A stretch of 64,000 bases of DNA from the NCBI RefSeq assembly GCF_900095285.1, contig NZ_LT607734.1, positions 1 through 64,000 on the forward strand, in the 5' to 3' direction. Under the pieces are notes generated by a model, which had not been told where the DNA came from, made no database searches, and saw only the letters and a list, made by a program, of their open reading frames with translations. This DNA is from Fusobacterium gastrosuis (GTDB lineage: Bacteria > Fusobacteriota > Fusobacteriia > Fusobacteriales > Fusobacteriaceae). The position numbers were made by a program, and so were the translations under genes. Shown piece by piece: positions 28,808-38,159 of this stretch; the stretch's first letter is position 1, and every line of letters begins with the position of its first letter.

Positions 28808-30565
28808 TTATATCAGTTTAGTGTATTCCTTTAAAAAAGCCTTTTCTTTTTTATTTAGATATGGACTTATTTTTTCATACACATTCTTATGATATTCATT
28901 TAGTTGAATTTTCTCTTGTAAAGTTAACATTGATTTTACTATTCCATCCAAATCTATTGGAACATAAGTTAAAGTTTCAAAATTTAAAAACTCTCCATAT
29001 TCACTTTCACAACATTTCTTTATTAAAAGTTCATTCTCTATTCTGATTCCATGAGAACCTGTTATATAAATTCCCGGCTCATTTGTTACAACCATACCCT
29101 CTTCCAATTTTTGAGAATTATATTGCATTCTAATTCCTTGAGGTCCTTCATGGACATTTAATATATGTCCTACACCATGCCCTGTTCCATGTTTATAATC
29201 CAAACTCTCATTCCATAGAAATTGTCTTGCCAGTATATCCAAATTAGTTCCTGTAACTCCTGCTAGAAATTTAGCCCGACTTAACGCAAGCATTCCTTTT
29301 AATACAAGAGTATTATGGATTTTTTTCTCTTTTGCTACTCTTCCTAAGAAAAAAGTTCTGGTTATATCTGTTGTTCCTTTTAAATATTGCCCACCTGAAT
29401 CCAGCAAAAATACTCCATCTTTTATTCTTGTATCAGTTTTCTCTGTTGCTTTATAATGAGCCATAGCCGCATTTTTACCAAAAGCTGAGATAGTACTAAA
29501 ACTTGTGTCTAAAAAACCTAAAATTTCTTTTCTTAACGAATCAATCTTTTCAGCGGCTGAAATCTCTGTTATAAGTTCTGTTTTATACGAATTTTTAAGC
29601 CAATACATAAATTTTGTAACAGCCACACCATCTAAAATATGGATTTCTCTTGTATTTTCTATTTCTACTTTATTTTTATGTGCTTTTAAATATGCACTAG
29701 GATTTATAGAACTGATTATTTTATTTTTAGGATTTATAGAACTATAAATTTTATAGCTAGTTTTATTGTAATCAATCAGAATATTTCCATTTAGTTTTTT
29801 TAAATCTTCAAAAATCTGAAAATATTCTCTTACTTCTATCAAATTTTCTTCAAAATACTTCATATTTGCTTTATTTAATTTTGACTTGTCTACATAAAGA
29901 TATGAAGTTTCTCTTGATATTATACTAAAAGCAAGAGCTACTGGATTACTTTTTATATCATTTCCTCTTATATTATAAATCCATGCTATATCATCTAGTG
30001 TAGATATAATATTATAATCAACATCTAAACTTTTCATTTTATCTCTAACTTTTATTATTTTTTCTGAATACTTCTCCCCACTATATTTATCTTCTAAAAT
30101 AAAAATTTTCCCGTTTGGTAACTTTCCTCTTTTCTCCCAGATTTTTCCCAATGGATCAAAATCAAGAATTTTAAATTTTTTCTTAGATAAAATCCCTAGA
30201 ATATCTGAAGTTAAAAGTAATTTTTCATCAAAACCTAAAACTGAGTTTTCATTTAATTTAGATAGTATGTAATCAATATATGTAGGAACACCCATATTTC
30301 CAAGTTTAAATAATTTAATCTCAGTATTTGCAATTTCTTGCTCAGCTTGTTCATGATATCTACCATCTACCCAAAGACAAGCTTCATCCTTAAAGATAAC
30401 AAAAGTCCCAGCTGAACCAGTAAAACCTGTTAAAAATTCTCTGCCTTTAAAAAAATTTGATATGTATTCACTTTGGTGATAATCAGCTGTATTTACTATA
30501 TATGCATCAATTTTTGATTCAAACATAAGCTCTCTACATCTCTCTATTTTTTTATTTACCTCCAT
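28808..30565 (-). CDS. Xaa-Pro aminopeptidase (M24B, three-domain type)
   Basis: 585-residue cytoplasmic metallopeptidase that removes the N-terminal residue before proline. It has two creatinase-like N-terminal domains (starting INTADYHQSEYISNFFKGREFLTGFTGSAG) and a C-terminal pita-bread domain. Metal ligands can be placed: Asp in LLDSGGQYLKGTTDITRTF, His in HGTGHGVGHILNVHEGP, Glu in NEPGIYITGSHGIRIENE. Length and order match eukaryote-like APP1 proteins found in many anaerobes. It begins 51 nt after the glmS stop, beyond that gene's terminator, so it depends on readthrough or a promoter within the gap. Confidence 0.93.
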   Translation of the reverse strand: MEVNKKIERCRELMFESKIDAYIVNTADYHQSEYISNFFKGREFLTGFTGSAGTFVIFKDEACLWVDGRYHEQAEQEIANTEIKLFKLGNMGVPTYIDYILSKLNENSVLGFDEKLLLTSDILGILSKKKFKILDFDPLGKIWEKRGKLPNGKIFILEDKYSGEKYSEKIIKVRDKMKSLDVDYNIISTLDDIAWIYNIRGNDIKSNPVALAFSIISRETSYLYVDKSKLNKANMKYFEENLIEVREYFQIFEDLKKLNGNILIDYNKTSYKIYSSINPKNKIISSINPSAYLKAHKNKVEIENTREIHILDGVAVTKFMYWLKNSYKTELITEISAAEKIDSLRKEILGFLDTSFSTISAFGKNAAMAHYKATEKTDTRIKDGVFLLDSGGQYLKGTTDITRTFFLGRVAKEKKIHNTLVLKGMLALSRAKFLAGVTGTNLDILARQFLWNESLDYKHGTGHGVGHILNVHEGPQGIRMQYNSQKLEEGMVVTNEPGIYITGSHGIRIENELLIKKCCESEYGEFLNFETLTYVPIDLDGIVKSMLTLQEKIQLNEYHKNVYEKISPYLNKKEKAFLKEYTKLI

Positions 30566-30582
30566 ATCTCCTCCTTAAAGAT

Positions 30583-30611
30583 AAAGCTGTTGCAATTTTT
30601 ACAACAGCTTT
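30583..30611 (-). terminator. glmS terminator
   Basis: AAGCTGTTG / CAACAGCTT hairpin between the glmS stop and the aminopeptidase start. Confidence 0.85.
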
Positions 30612-30616
30612 TTTTA

Positions 30617-32440
30617 TTATTCTACCGTAACTGATTTTGCTAAATTTCTTGGTTTATCCATATCATAACCTTTTGCATAAGCTGTATAATATGCTAAATA
30701 TTGTAAAGCTATTGCAGCTGTAAGTGGTGTTAATAAAAGTCCTGAATCTTCTATTTCAATATATTTATCTGCAGCTTCTGATACTAAACTTCCCTTTTTG
30801 GCAACTCCTACTACATAAGCTCCTCTTGCTTTCACTTCCTTTATATTAGATACAGTTTTTTCATCCATTTCTAAATCAGTTGAAATCACAACAACAAGAA
30901 CTCCATTTTCTATCAAAGCTATACTTCCATGCTTCAATTCTCCAGCAGGTAAAGATTCTGTATGGATATAATTTATCTCCTTCATCTTTAAGCTACCTTC
31001 TCTAGCTATCTTCTCATCTATACCTCTACCCAAATAAAACCCATTTTGAGTATCTTTTACTATCTTTGCTATTTCATAAATAGTATTTTTATTTTCTATT
31101 ATTTTTTCTATATTAGCTTTTAATTTAGTTATATCTTTTATAAGACTTACATACTCTTTCTCTTGAATTTTTTCAAATTTTAGTCCTATATAAAGAGATA
31201 ATAGATATAAAACTAAAACTTGTGATGAATATGCTTTGGTAGAAGCAACAGAAATTTCCGGACCTGCTAAAGTATAGATTACATTGTCAGCTTCTCTTGT
31301 CAATGTAGAACCTAATACATTTGATATGGCAAGTGTTTTTGCACCTTTTTCTTTTGCATATTTCATTGACATCAATGTATCAAAAGTTTCTCCTGATTGA
31401 CTGACAAATATAGCAAGAGTTCTATCAGTTATAATAGGCTCATTATATCTAAATTCTGAAGCTATGTCTGTAAATATATCTATCCCCAATATTTTTTTCA
31501 TAAAATATTGTCCTTGTAAACCTGCATAATAAGCTGTTCCACAAGCTACAATATAAATTCTATCTATATTCTGAAAGTTTATACCTTCCAATTGCTCATC
31601 AAATTTTATATCAAAATTTTTATCAGTATAAACATTTAATGTCTTTTCTATAATTTCTGGCTGTTCTTCAATTTCCTTAATCATGAAATGTTCGTATCCA
31701 CCTTTAGTGGCTTGTTCAAAATTCCATTCTATTTTATTTATTTTTCTTTCAATAGATTTATTATCCTTATCAAAAATTTCTACCTTATCTTGTTCTACAA
31801 TTACTTTATCTCCATCTTCTAAAAAAATAACATCTTTTGTATATTTTAAAACTGCTGAAACATCTGAAGCTACAAAATTTTGTTTAGCTCCCAATCCCAC
31901 AATTAAAGGGCTATGATTCTTACAACATATCATTTTATTTGGAAAATCTTTATGAATTATGGCTAAAGCATAACTTCCTCTAATCTTTTCTATTACTTTA
32001 TTTAAAGTTGATAATAAATCTCCATCAAATAATTTAGAAAACAATTGTGCAACAACTTCACTATCCGTGTCTGAGCTAAATTTTACACCACTCGCCAGTA
32101 ATTCATTTTTTAATTCTTGATAATTTTCAATTATTCCATTATGAACTAGCACGACATCTTTGTTTTCACTATAATGAGGATGAGAATTTCTATCAGTAGG
32201 TACACCATGAGTTGCCCATCTTGTATGTCCTATCCCCAAATTAGATTTAGTTGCCACATCTTTTAAATGATCTTTTAAATTTTGAAGTTTTCCTTCTTTT
32301 TTTTCTATTATAATTTTATTTCCATCTAAAAATGCTATCCCTGCTGAATCATATCCTCTATACTCTAACTTCTCCAGTCCTTCTAAAATAACATTAATTG
32401 CATCTGCTTCACTTCCAGAATATCCAATTATTCCACACAT
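30617..32440 (-). CDS. glmS: Glutamine-fructose-6-phosphate aminotransferase GlmS
   Basis: 607 residues; makes glucosamine-6-phosphate, the entry to peptidoglycan and LPS amino sugars. The N-terminal glutaminase domain starts MCGIIGYSG with the Cys nucleophile at residue 2, then LEYRGYDSAGI and GHTRWATHG. Two SIS isomerase domains follow (ACGTAYYAGLQG and SQSGETFDTLMSMKYAK; then YLGRGIDEKIAREGSLKMKEI and the LPAGELKHG motif). The C-terminus KPRNLAKSVTVE is canonical. Expression is predicted to be under the ribozyme immediately upstream; the AGGAGG site is 10 nt before the ATG. Confidence 0.98.
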   Translation of the reverse strand: MCGIIGYSGSEADAINVILEGLEKLEYRGYDSAGIAFLDGNKIIIEKKEGKLQNLKDHLKDVATKSNLGIGHTRWATHGVPTDRNSHPHYSENKDVVLVHNGIIENYQELKNELLASGVKFSSDTDSEVVAQLFSKLFDGDLLSTLNKVIEKIRGSYALAIIHKDFPNKMICCKNHSPLIVGLGAKQNFVASDVSAVLKYTKDVIFLEDGDKVIVEQDKVEIFDKDNKSIERKINKIEWNFEQATKGGYEHFMIKEIEEQPEIIEKTLNVYTDKNFDIKFDEQLEGINFQNIDRIYIVACGTAYYAGLQGQYFMKKILGIDIFTDIASEFRYNEPIITDRTLAIFVSQSGETFDTLMSMKYAKEKGAKTLAISNVLGSTLTREADNVIYTLAGPEISVASTKAYSSQVLVLYLLSLYIGLKFEKIQEKEYVSLIKDITKLKANIEKIIENKNTIYEIAKIVKDTQNGFYLGRGIDEKIAREGSLKMKEINYIHTESLPAGELKHGSIALIENGVLVVVISTDLEMDEKTVSNIKEVKARGAYVVGVAKKGSLVSEAADKYIEIEDSGLLLTPLTAAIALQYLAYYTAYAKGYDMDKPRNLAKSVTVE

Positions 32441-32451
32441 AACAAAAAAAC

Positions 32452-32481
32452 CTCCTAATTTTATATTTAATTTTTTAGGAG
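32452..32481 (-). promoter_or_regulatory. Hairpin that includes the glmS ribosome-binding site
   Basis: On the minus strand CTCCTAA (32481-32475) can pair with TTAGGAG (32458-32452), covering most of the AGGAGG site. A U-rich stretch follows. It lies between the ribozyme and the start codon, so it could modulate translation after cleavage. Confidence 0.4.
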
Positions 32482-32484
32482 ATT

Positions 32485-32620
32485 GTTACTGTTACCTTTT
32501 TGTTCCAAAAATTTCTTTATGGCTTTGTAGATAACGGATGTAACCACCTCTGGAATATCCGCCGAATTTTCGATAAATTCCAGTCCTCGTCAACTTTGAA
32601 TAAAGTTCTGGCGCTCTCTT
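32485..32620 (-). promoter_or_regulatory. glmS ribozyme (glucosamine-6-phosphate-activated)
   Basis: The minus-strand leader of glmS contains the strongly conserved core of this self-cleaving riboswitch. AGCGCCAGAACT surrounds the cleavage site, predicted between 32615 and 32614. Then come GTTGACGAGGA, the TTTATCGA / TTCGGCGGAT core with flanking complementary arms (CTGGAAT and ATTCCAG), and GGTGGTTACATCCGTTAT and ACAAAGCC further 3'. In the known class, GlcN6P binding triggers cleavage and decay of the mRNA, giving feedback control of amino-sugar synthesis. Confidence 0.95.
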
Positions 32621-32677
32621 ATTTTAATCTCCTTTTATGATTATATTATAAATACTTATTTTTGACAACTTTTTAAT

Positions 32678-32720
32678 AAAAAAAGTACCTCAAATCTTAT
32701 TTTCGACTTAAAGTACTTTT
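32678..32720 (-). terminator. Terminator of the LOS operon
   Basis: AAAAGTAC (32681-32688) and GTACTTTT (32713-32720) form an 8-bp stem with a T tract on the minus strand, about 30 nt past the RmlD-like gene. Confidence 0.7.
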
Positions 32721-32749
32721 AATTAATTTTAAATATATTTTATGCTATT

Positions 32750-33643
32750 TTAGAAATTTTCTTTAAAATATCTATCCACTGCGTCTTTCCAATTTGAAAT
32801 ATTTTCTCCCAGTATTTCTTTGATTTTTTTGCAGTTTAATTTACTGAATTCTGGTCTTTTAGCTATTGATGGAATTTCTGTTGTCTTTATTGGAATCAAT
32901 TTTCCTTGCCAAGAAATTTTTTCTAAAATATATTTTGCATAATCATATTTAGAAACTATTCCATCATTAGTGAAATGATATATTCCAGACTCTACATTTT
33001 TATCCAATAATTTTAAACTAAATTCTGCTAAGTCCTTAGCATAGGTAGGTGAAGAAATTTGATCATCTACAACAAAAATCTCTTCATGTTGACTACTGGA
33101 TCTTACGATTTTTTCAATAAAATTATCATTTCCATTTCCAAAAAGCCATGATGTTCTTATCATATAAACTTTCTGATTTTTTCTGACATTCTCTATCACT
33201 TGTCTTATAAGCACTTCAGCCTCATATTTTGACTGAGCAAATATTGACATAGGATTTTCTTCGTCTTCCTCTCCAAATCCAATGCTATTGTTATATAAAT
33301 AATCATCAATTTGCCCAGAAAATACCATATCAGTTGAGAAAGTCAAATAATTAGCTCCTATTATCATAGCAATGAAAGCTAAATTTGCAGCTGCCTCCAT
33401 ATTTACTTTAAAACAATTTTCACTTTCTTCTTCAGCTTTATCTATATCATTGTAAGCTGCACAGTTTATTATTGTATCAATCTTTTTGAACTTATGTGTG
33501 TCTAAAATATATTTTTTTACAATTTCTTTTTTTGTTATATCTACTTCATTTATATCTGTTGCGATATATTCAATTTTTTTAGAATTAAATATTTTTTTAA
33601 ATTCTGTTCCTAATTGCCCATTAGCTCCTAATATTAATATCAT
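32750..33643 (-). CDS. RmlD-like sugar-nucleotide reductase (possible inactive homologue)
   Basis: 297-residue Rossmann-fold protein of the dTDP-4-dehydrorhamnose reductase group. The cofactor loop is ILILGANGQLGTEF, followed by NCAAYNDIDKAEEE and FSTDMVFSG, typical of RmlD. The catalytic YxxxK reads FAQSK (residues 135-139), so the proton-donating Tyr is Phe. The usual STDYVFDG motif also has Met for Tyr. It may be catalytically changed, or a regulatory or structural relative. rmlA, rmlB and rmlC are not in the window. Last gene of the LOS operon; GGGAGGG precedes the ATG, and the start overlaps the previous gene by 23 nt. Confidence 0.72.
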   Translation of the reverse strand: MILILGANGQLGTEFKKIFNSKKIEYIATDINEVDITKKEIVKKYILDTHKFKKIDTIINCAAYNDIDKAEEESENCFKVNMEAAANLAFIAMIIGANYLTFSTDMVFSGQIDDYLYNNSIGFGEEDEENPMSIFAQSKYEAEVLIRQVIENVRKNQKVYMIRTSWLFGNGNDNFIEKIVRSSSQHEEIFVVDDQISSPTYAKDLAEFSLKLLDKNVESGIYHFTNDGIVSKYDYAKYILEKISWQGKLIPIKTTEIPSIAKRPEFSKLNCKKIKEILGENISNWKDAVDRYFKENF

Positions 33644-34856
33644 TTTTCCCTCCCGTTTTCTCCAATAATCCTAAACTAAGTATAAAGAAAAATAAAAAAG
33701 TTTCATATGTAAAAGAATAACTATAAAATATTCCACAAAAATAAAAAGCAACTATTGCACTTAAATACGATAAAATATAATCACTTTTATTTTTAAAATA
33801 ATTTTTTAACACTATAAAACCAAAATATATCATTATTATATAATAAAAAATAGAATAAATTAACCCCATTTGTGTAAACATGTTCAAATACATATTATGA
33901 GCATCTGAGAAAGAAACTGCATTTTTTATATCTTTTTTTAAATTTATGTATTCTTCTTTTTTTTCTATATAACTTTTAAATAATTCTTCTCTATTTTTGA
34001 TCCCTGTCCCCATATAAAATAATTTTTTGTTTCCTTCTTTTGCAGCATCAAACATAAAGTTTATGTTTTCTTTCCACATAAATAACCTTGCTCCATTTCC
34101 ACCAGAATCTGTTATTAAAACTGTACTTATTCTTTTAGAAAATTCACTTATTAATGAACTTTTATTGCCAACATTTTCATAATAAAAAAATAAAACTATT
34201 ATAAATATACCTATAATACTTTTTACTTTTTTTCCTAATATTAAAAATATAAAAACTCCTAAAATCAATGATAATATTGGTCCTCTTGAATTATTTAAAA
34301 TTAAACTTACTAATCCACTTATAAATACAATCCAAGAAAAAATATTTTTTTTATATAAATTGGGTAATATTAATAACAAACTCATTACTAAAACTATTCC
34401 CCATCTTCCTATATCAAAAAAACTGTCCACTCTTATAGCTGAAGTATATGTTAAATTATAAACTTTATAAAAATTATAAAAACTTTTTAATATTCCTATA
34501 AATAAAGATACTTCAATTACCCTTAAAAAATTTTTAGAAATTTCTTCCTCATCTAAATATTTAATAACAAAAGGTGTAATTAATAGAAATAAATTTTTGT
34601 ATATAAAATTTATTGAACTTTTAATACCACCTATTGAAAAAAATTGTGTTATAACACCAAATAAAAACAAAAAGAAAAATAAATTATATTTATTTTTTTC
34701 TTTATTTTTAATTATATATATTATAGAAAATATTGCTAAAATTCCTCCAAATAAACTAATCCCAAATTTAGATATTATTAAACTAAACGCATATAACAGC
34801 AATATTGTATCTATTATTTTTTCTTTACTTATTTTTTCTATCATCATTATCTCCAT
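33621..34856 (-). CDS. O-antigen ligase / polymerase-like membrane protein
   Basis: About 411 residues with ten or more hydrophobic helices. It has the long periplasmic loop expected of the Wzy/WaaL family (residues about 235-325), including SDSGGNGARLFMWKENINFM, then FSDAHNMYLNMFTQMG, where ligases carry a functional HN(x)yL motif. It could attach O-chain to lipid A-core or polymerise repeats; context favours an LOS/LPS ligase. The start is either 34856 or an internal ATG about 9 nt later, because GGAGA overlaps the first codons. It lies between a family 2 glycosyltransferase and the RmlD-like gene. Confidence 0.75.
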   Translation of the reverse strand: MEIMMIEKISKEKIIDTILLLYAFSLIISKFGISLFGGILAIFSIIYIIKNKEKNKYNLFFFLFLFGVITQFFSIGGIKSSINFIYKNLFLLITPFVIKYLDEEEISKNFLRVIEVSLFIGILKSFYNFYKVYNLTYTSAIRVDSFFDIGRWGIVLVMSLLLILPNLYKKNIFSWIVFISGLVSLILNNSRGPILSLILGVFIFLILGKKVKSIIGIFIIVLFFYYENVGNKSSLISEFSKRISTVLITDSGGNGARLFMWKENINFMFDAAKEGNKKLFYMGTGIKNREELFKSYIEKKEEYINLKKDIKNAVSFSDAHNMYLNMFTQMGLIYSIFYYIIMIYFGFIVLKNYFKNKSDYILSYLSAIVAFYFCGIFYSYSFTYETFLFFFILSLGLLEKTGGKNDINIRS

Positions 34857-34858
34857 TT

Positions 34859-35671
34859 TTATTTTACTAAGCCATTTTTACAAAACCATTCATCATTTTC
34901 TTTTGTATTTTTTAAAATTTCTAACCCATTTATAGTATTTTGTCTATCTGCTCTGCCATGGAAAATATGATATTGTATAACTTGATTTTTAACAGCTTTA
35001 TATTTTGCATCTGCTTTTAAGAATCTCCATTCTAAATCAGTATCTTCACCTATACAAGCCCCAGTATAATCTTCATTGAAACCATTTATTTTATAAATTA
35101 TTTCTTTTGTAAAACCCATATTAGAACCAAGTAATCTTAATTTTCTTTTCTTCAGTGAAATAATGAAAGGAAAGTATATACACTCAGTCCACGCTTTACT
35201 ATATGGTTTTATTAAATCCCATATTTTTATTTTATAATTACCTTTCAATTCTAAAACCTTTTTACTTAAGTTTTCACTCATTTCACATCTTCTACCAAAA
35301 ACTACATCATATCCCTTTCTGAAATAATTCATATAATTTTCTAAAAACTTTCTATGTAATACGCAATCTCCATCTATTATCACAATATTTTGAGCCTGAG
35401 TTAATTTTATAGCCTTATTTAATATCATATTTTTTCTAAAGCCAATATCTTCTTGAGAAACATGTTTAATATTAAATGTGAACTCTTTTGACCATTCTTC
35501 AATTTTTTTTATCATTTGCTCTTTTTCACAATCTTCTGCAATTATTACTTCAAAATTTTTGAAGCTCTGTTTTTCTATGGAATTCAAAACAACATATAAA
35601 TAATCATACTTATCATAAATACTAACTATAAGTGATATATCTATTTTTTTTTGCATTATTATATCTTCCAT
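34859..35671 (-). CDS. Family 2 glycosyltransferase
   Basis: 270-residue GT-A enzyme. It starts ISLIVSIYDKYDYLYVVLNSIEKQSFKNFEVIIAED. The donor metal motif appears as IVIIDGDCVLHRKFLENY (DGD in place of DxD), and a C-terminal TGACIGEDTDLEWRF follows, the ED acid/base region. The tail with YHIFHGRADRQNT resembles chondroitin-synthase-like bacterial transferases. The acceptor is unknown; presumably LOS core. It overlaps the preceding kinase gene by 13 nt if started at 35671; the ATG at 35656 is an alternative. Confidence 0.85.
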   Translation of the reverse strand: MEDIIMQKKIDISLIVSIYDKYDYLYVVLNSIEKQSFKNFEVIIAEDCEKEQMIKKIEEWSKEFTFNIKHVSQEDIGFRKNMILNKAIKLTQAQNIVIIDGDCVLHRKFLENYMNYFRKGYDVVFGRRCEMSENLSKKVLELKGNYKIKIWDLIKPYSKAWTECIYFPFIISLKKRKLRLLGSNMGFTKEIIYKINGFNEDYTGACIGEDTDLEWRFLKADAKYKAVKNQVIQYHIFHGRADRQNTINGLEILKNTKENDEWFCKNGLVK

Positions 35672-36390
35672 CCTTTATCCCTTAATTTTTTTTTCTTTTC
35701 TTTTATCCAACTAACCCACTTTAATCTTTTAAATTTTTTCACTGCTAAGGCTAAAAAATATGAAGGTGTTTTTGAGTATGGATACTTCATATTAATATAG
35801 TTTTCTTGCATTGTCAACATGTCATAATGTGCTCTATATTTTGTTATTCCCATTTTTTTTGCTTGGGTATCTAAAATTTTAATTTCATTATTTTTATTTA
35901 TTAAAAAATTTGTGGGATTAAAATCCCCATGATAATAACCTAAATCATGAATTGTCTGCATTTTTTTTACTAATATCCATAAATCTTTATCAAATAATTC
36001 TTCACCATCTGCAATATACTCAAATAAAATTGCTGAAAAATTTATAAAATTTTTACTTCGTTTTACTATAGCTAGATATGGTCTTACATAATCATAAATA
36101 TTATATTCTTCAATCATTTTATTGATATTTATCAAGGTATTAAGAGCCTCACCTTTTTTAAAAAAAGTTAAAATTTTCCTTTGTGGTATTCTAAATTCAT
36201 TTCTTGGCTCTTTATAAATATATTTTTTTTGATTAATTTCAATTAAAGAAACATAGTTACGCTTTGTGTCTTTTATTTTTTTTAATTCTATGTAATTCTT
36301 CTCAATTATTCTAATGCCAATATTCAAATAAAAATTATCAAAATAATAGATATTAACCCCTCTATACTTGAATGATTTATATTTTTTCAT
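35659..36390 (-). CDS. LPS core heptose kinase-like protein (RfaY/WaaY family)
   Basis: 243-residue protein-kinase-fold enzyme. KKYIYKEPRNEFRIPQRK corresponds to the ATP-lysine region. The catalytic loop is HDLGYYHGDFNPTNFLINK and the metal-binding Asp lies in EIKILDTQAKKMG, as in RfaY/WaaY. It would phosphorylate inner-core heptose on the cytoplasmic face. The heptosyltransferase-type gene in the same operon supports this. It overlaps both neighbours by about 13 nt. Confidence 0.8.
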   Translation of the reverse strand: MKKYKSFKYRGVNIYYFDNFYLNIGIRIIEKNYIELKKIKDTKRNYVSLIEINQKKYIYKEPRNEFRIPQRKILTFFKKGEALNTLININKMIEEYNIYDYVRPYLAIVKRSKNFINFSAILFEYIADGEELFDKDLWILVKKMQTIHDLGYYHGDFNPTNFLINKNNEIKILDTQAKKMGITKYRAHYDMLTMQENYINMKYPYSKTPSYFLALAVKKFKRLKWVSWIKEKKKKLRDKGWKI

Positions 36391-37147
36391 TTCTATCCTT
36401 TACTTTTTTTAAGTTGTAGTTTCCTTTTACTCTTCTTTTAAATTTACTAAATGTTGTATCTGAAAAAATTCCAATTCTTCTTATTTCATATAAGTCATCC
36501 TCTATGTAAAATGGTCCTGAATTTGTTGCTACTCCATATTTATAACCTACTTCCTTTACTACTTTTTTAGAAATCTCATTGAAATATCCAAAGGGATAGG
36601 CAAATGAATATAGTTCTGTATCTAGTAATTTTTCTAAAAATTTTTTATTTTCTTCAATTTCTTTTCTTTGAATATCTTCTGAAAATTTATTTAACTTTAT
36701 ATGATGCATTGTATGACCACCAAATTCAATCAACCCTGAATTGTACATTTCTTTAATTTCATTTATGGACATTAAGTCAAACTTTTTCTCATTTGTTTCT
36801 TCCACATCCCATTTATTATACTCTAAATGAGATACCATATATATTACAGCTTTCATATCATATTTTTTTAGCAACGGAAATAATAGCTCATAGTTATCTT
36901 TATATCCATCATCAAAAGTTAAAATTATATATTTCTCTTTTTTTCTTTCTTCTTTGTTCAAATGATATAAATCTTTAAAGGTAATTGTTTTGTAATTATT
37001 TTTCTTTAAATATTTTAATTGTTCTTCAAACTTATTTACATCGTAATATATTGTATGAACTCCTTTATTACTTTCATCATTAACTAGTCTATGATACATT
37101 AGTATTGGAATTTCTCTTTTATAAAATTTTTTTATGAAATTAAACAT
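36377..37147 (-). CDS. Polysaccharide deacetylase (NodB family)
   Basis: 256-residue carbohydrate esterase 4 domain. MYHRLV near residue 17 and the catalytic/metal motif YIILTFDDGYKDNYELLFPLL are present, then FGGHTMHHIKLNKFS (HxxxH metal ligands) and SFAYPFGYFNEISKKVV. No signal peptide is apparent, so it probably acts on a cytoplasmic or lipid-linked glycan intermediate. It overlaps galE by 8 nt and the kinase gene by 14 nt. Confidence 0.9.
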   Translation of the reverse strand: MFNFIKKFYKREIPILMYHRLVNDESNKGVHTIYYDVNKFEEQLKYLKKNNYKTITFKDLYHLNKEERKKEKYIILTFDDGYKDNYELLFPLLKKYDMKAVIYMVSHLEYNKWDVEETNEKKFDLMSINEIKEMYNSGLIEFGGHTMHHIKLNKFSEDIQRKEIEENKKFLEKLLDTELYSFAYPFGYFNEISKKVVKEVGYKYGVATNSGPFYIEDDLYEIRRIGIFSDTTFSKFKRRVKGNYNLKKVKDRNEKI

Positions 37148-38141
37148 TTTTGCTCCCCAAAAATTCTATTTTATTTTGATGCCACTTAAGTGCAGTTTCT
37201 AAAATCTTACTTATATCTGTTTTAGCTTCCCATCCTAATATTTTTTTTGCTTTCTGACTAGAAGCAATTACTTTTTTAGAATCCCCTTCTCTTCTGCCTT
37301 TAAATTCATAATTCACTTTTTGTTTGTTCACTTTTTCAAAAGTTTTTATTATTTCAAGAACAGTAAAACCATTTTCACTACCTAAGTTAAATATTTCATT
37401 TTTATTTCTTTTCAGAAACTTTATTGCTTTTATATGAGCTTCAACCAAATCTGTAACATAAATATAATCTCTAATGCATGTTCCATCCTTTGTATCATAA
37501 TCATTTCCATAAATATAAAACTTTTTATTCTTTTTGTTAAAAGAATTTAAGATATTAGGTATTAATGCTGTTATTTTTTTATTACTTTGTCCACTTTTTT
37601 GTTCTTCATTTGCCCCAGCAACATTAAAATATCTAAAAATAACATAATTTATTTTATTATCTTTTGACATATCTTTAATAATTTCTTCTGCCATATATTT
37701 ACTTTTCCCATATGGATTAATCGGATTTATAGTATAGTCTTCTCTTATTTTATCTTCTGTATCATTTTCACCATATACAGCTGCAGTAGAAGAAAAGATA
37801 ATATTTTTTATTTTATTTTTTTTCATACTTTTTAAAAGGCACAAAGTTGAATAAGTATTATTTAAGAAATATTTTTCTGGAACTCTTATACTTTCAGGAA
37901 CACTCACATATGCTGCAAAATGCATAACAGTTTCTATTTGGTTTTCACTAAAAATTCTATCTAGCAATTTAGAATTTCTTATATTTCCTCTATAATACTT
38001 TAAATTTTTATCTTTAAACTGAATTTTCCCTATTTCCATACTATCAATTACAACAACTTTATATCCTATTTTTAACAGTTCAATCACAGCATGACTTCCA
38101 ATATATCCTGCTCCACCAGTAACCAATATAGTTTCTTTCAT
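37140..38141 (-). CDS. galE: UDP-glucose 4-epimerase GalE
   Basis: 333-residue extended short-chain dehydrogenase interconverting UDP-Glc and UDP-Gal. NAD-binding VTGGAGYIGSHAVIELL is at the start. FAAYVSVPESIRVPEKYF, FSSTAAVYGE and the catalytic YGKSKYMAEEI (YxxxK) follow, then RYFNVAGA and GTCIRDYIYVTDL. It supplies UDP-galactose to the LOS genes and to UDP-galactopyranose mutase in the adjacent operon. Confidence 0.95.
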   Translation of the reverse strand: MKETILVTGGAGYIGSHAVIELLKIGYKVVVIDSMEIGKIQFKDKNLKYYRGNIRNSKLLDRIFSENQIETVMHFAAYVSVPESIRVPEKYFLNNTYSTLCLLKSMKKNKIKNIIFSSTAAVYGENDTEDKIREDYTINPINPYGKSKYMAEEIIKDMSKDNKINYVIFRYFNVAGANEEQKSGQSNKKITALIPNILNSFNKKNKKFYIYGNDYDTKDGTCIRDYIYVTDLVEAHIKAIKFLKRNKNEIFNLGSENGFTVLEIIKTFEKVNKQKVNYEFKGRREGDSKKVIASSQKAKKILGWEAKTDISKILETALKWHQNKIEFLGSKNV

Positions 38142-38159
38142 AACTTCTCCTTAATCGCC

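Noticed and set aside
30617-32440. glmS as part of the LOS operon
   Set aside because: A terminator at 32678-32720 and the separate ribozyme leader divide it from the LOS genes.
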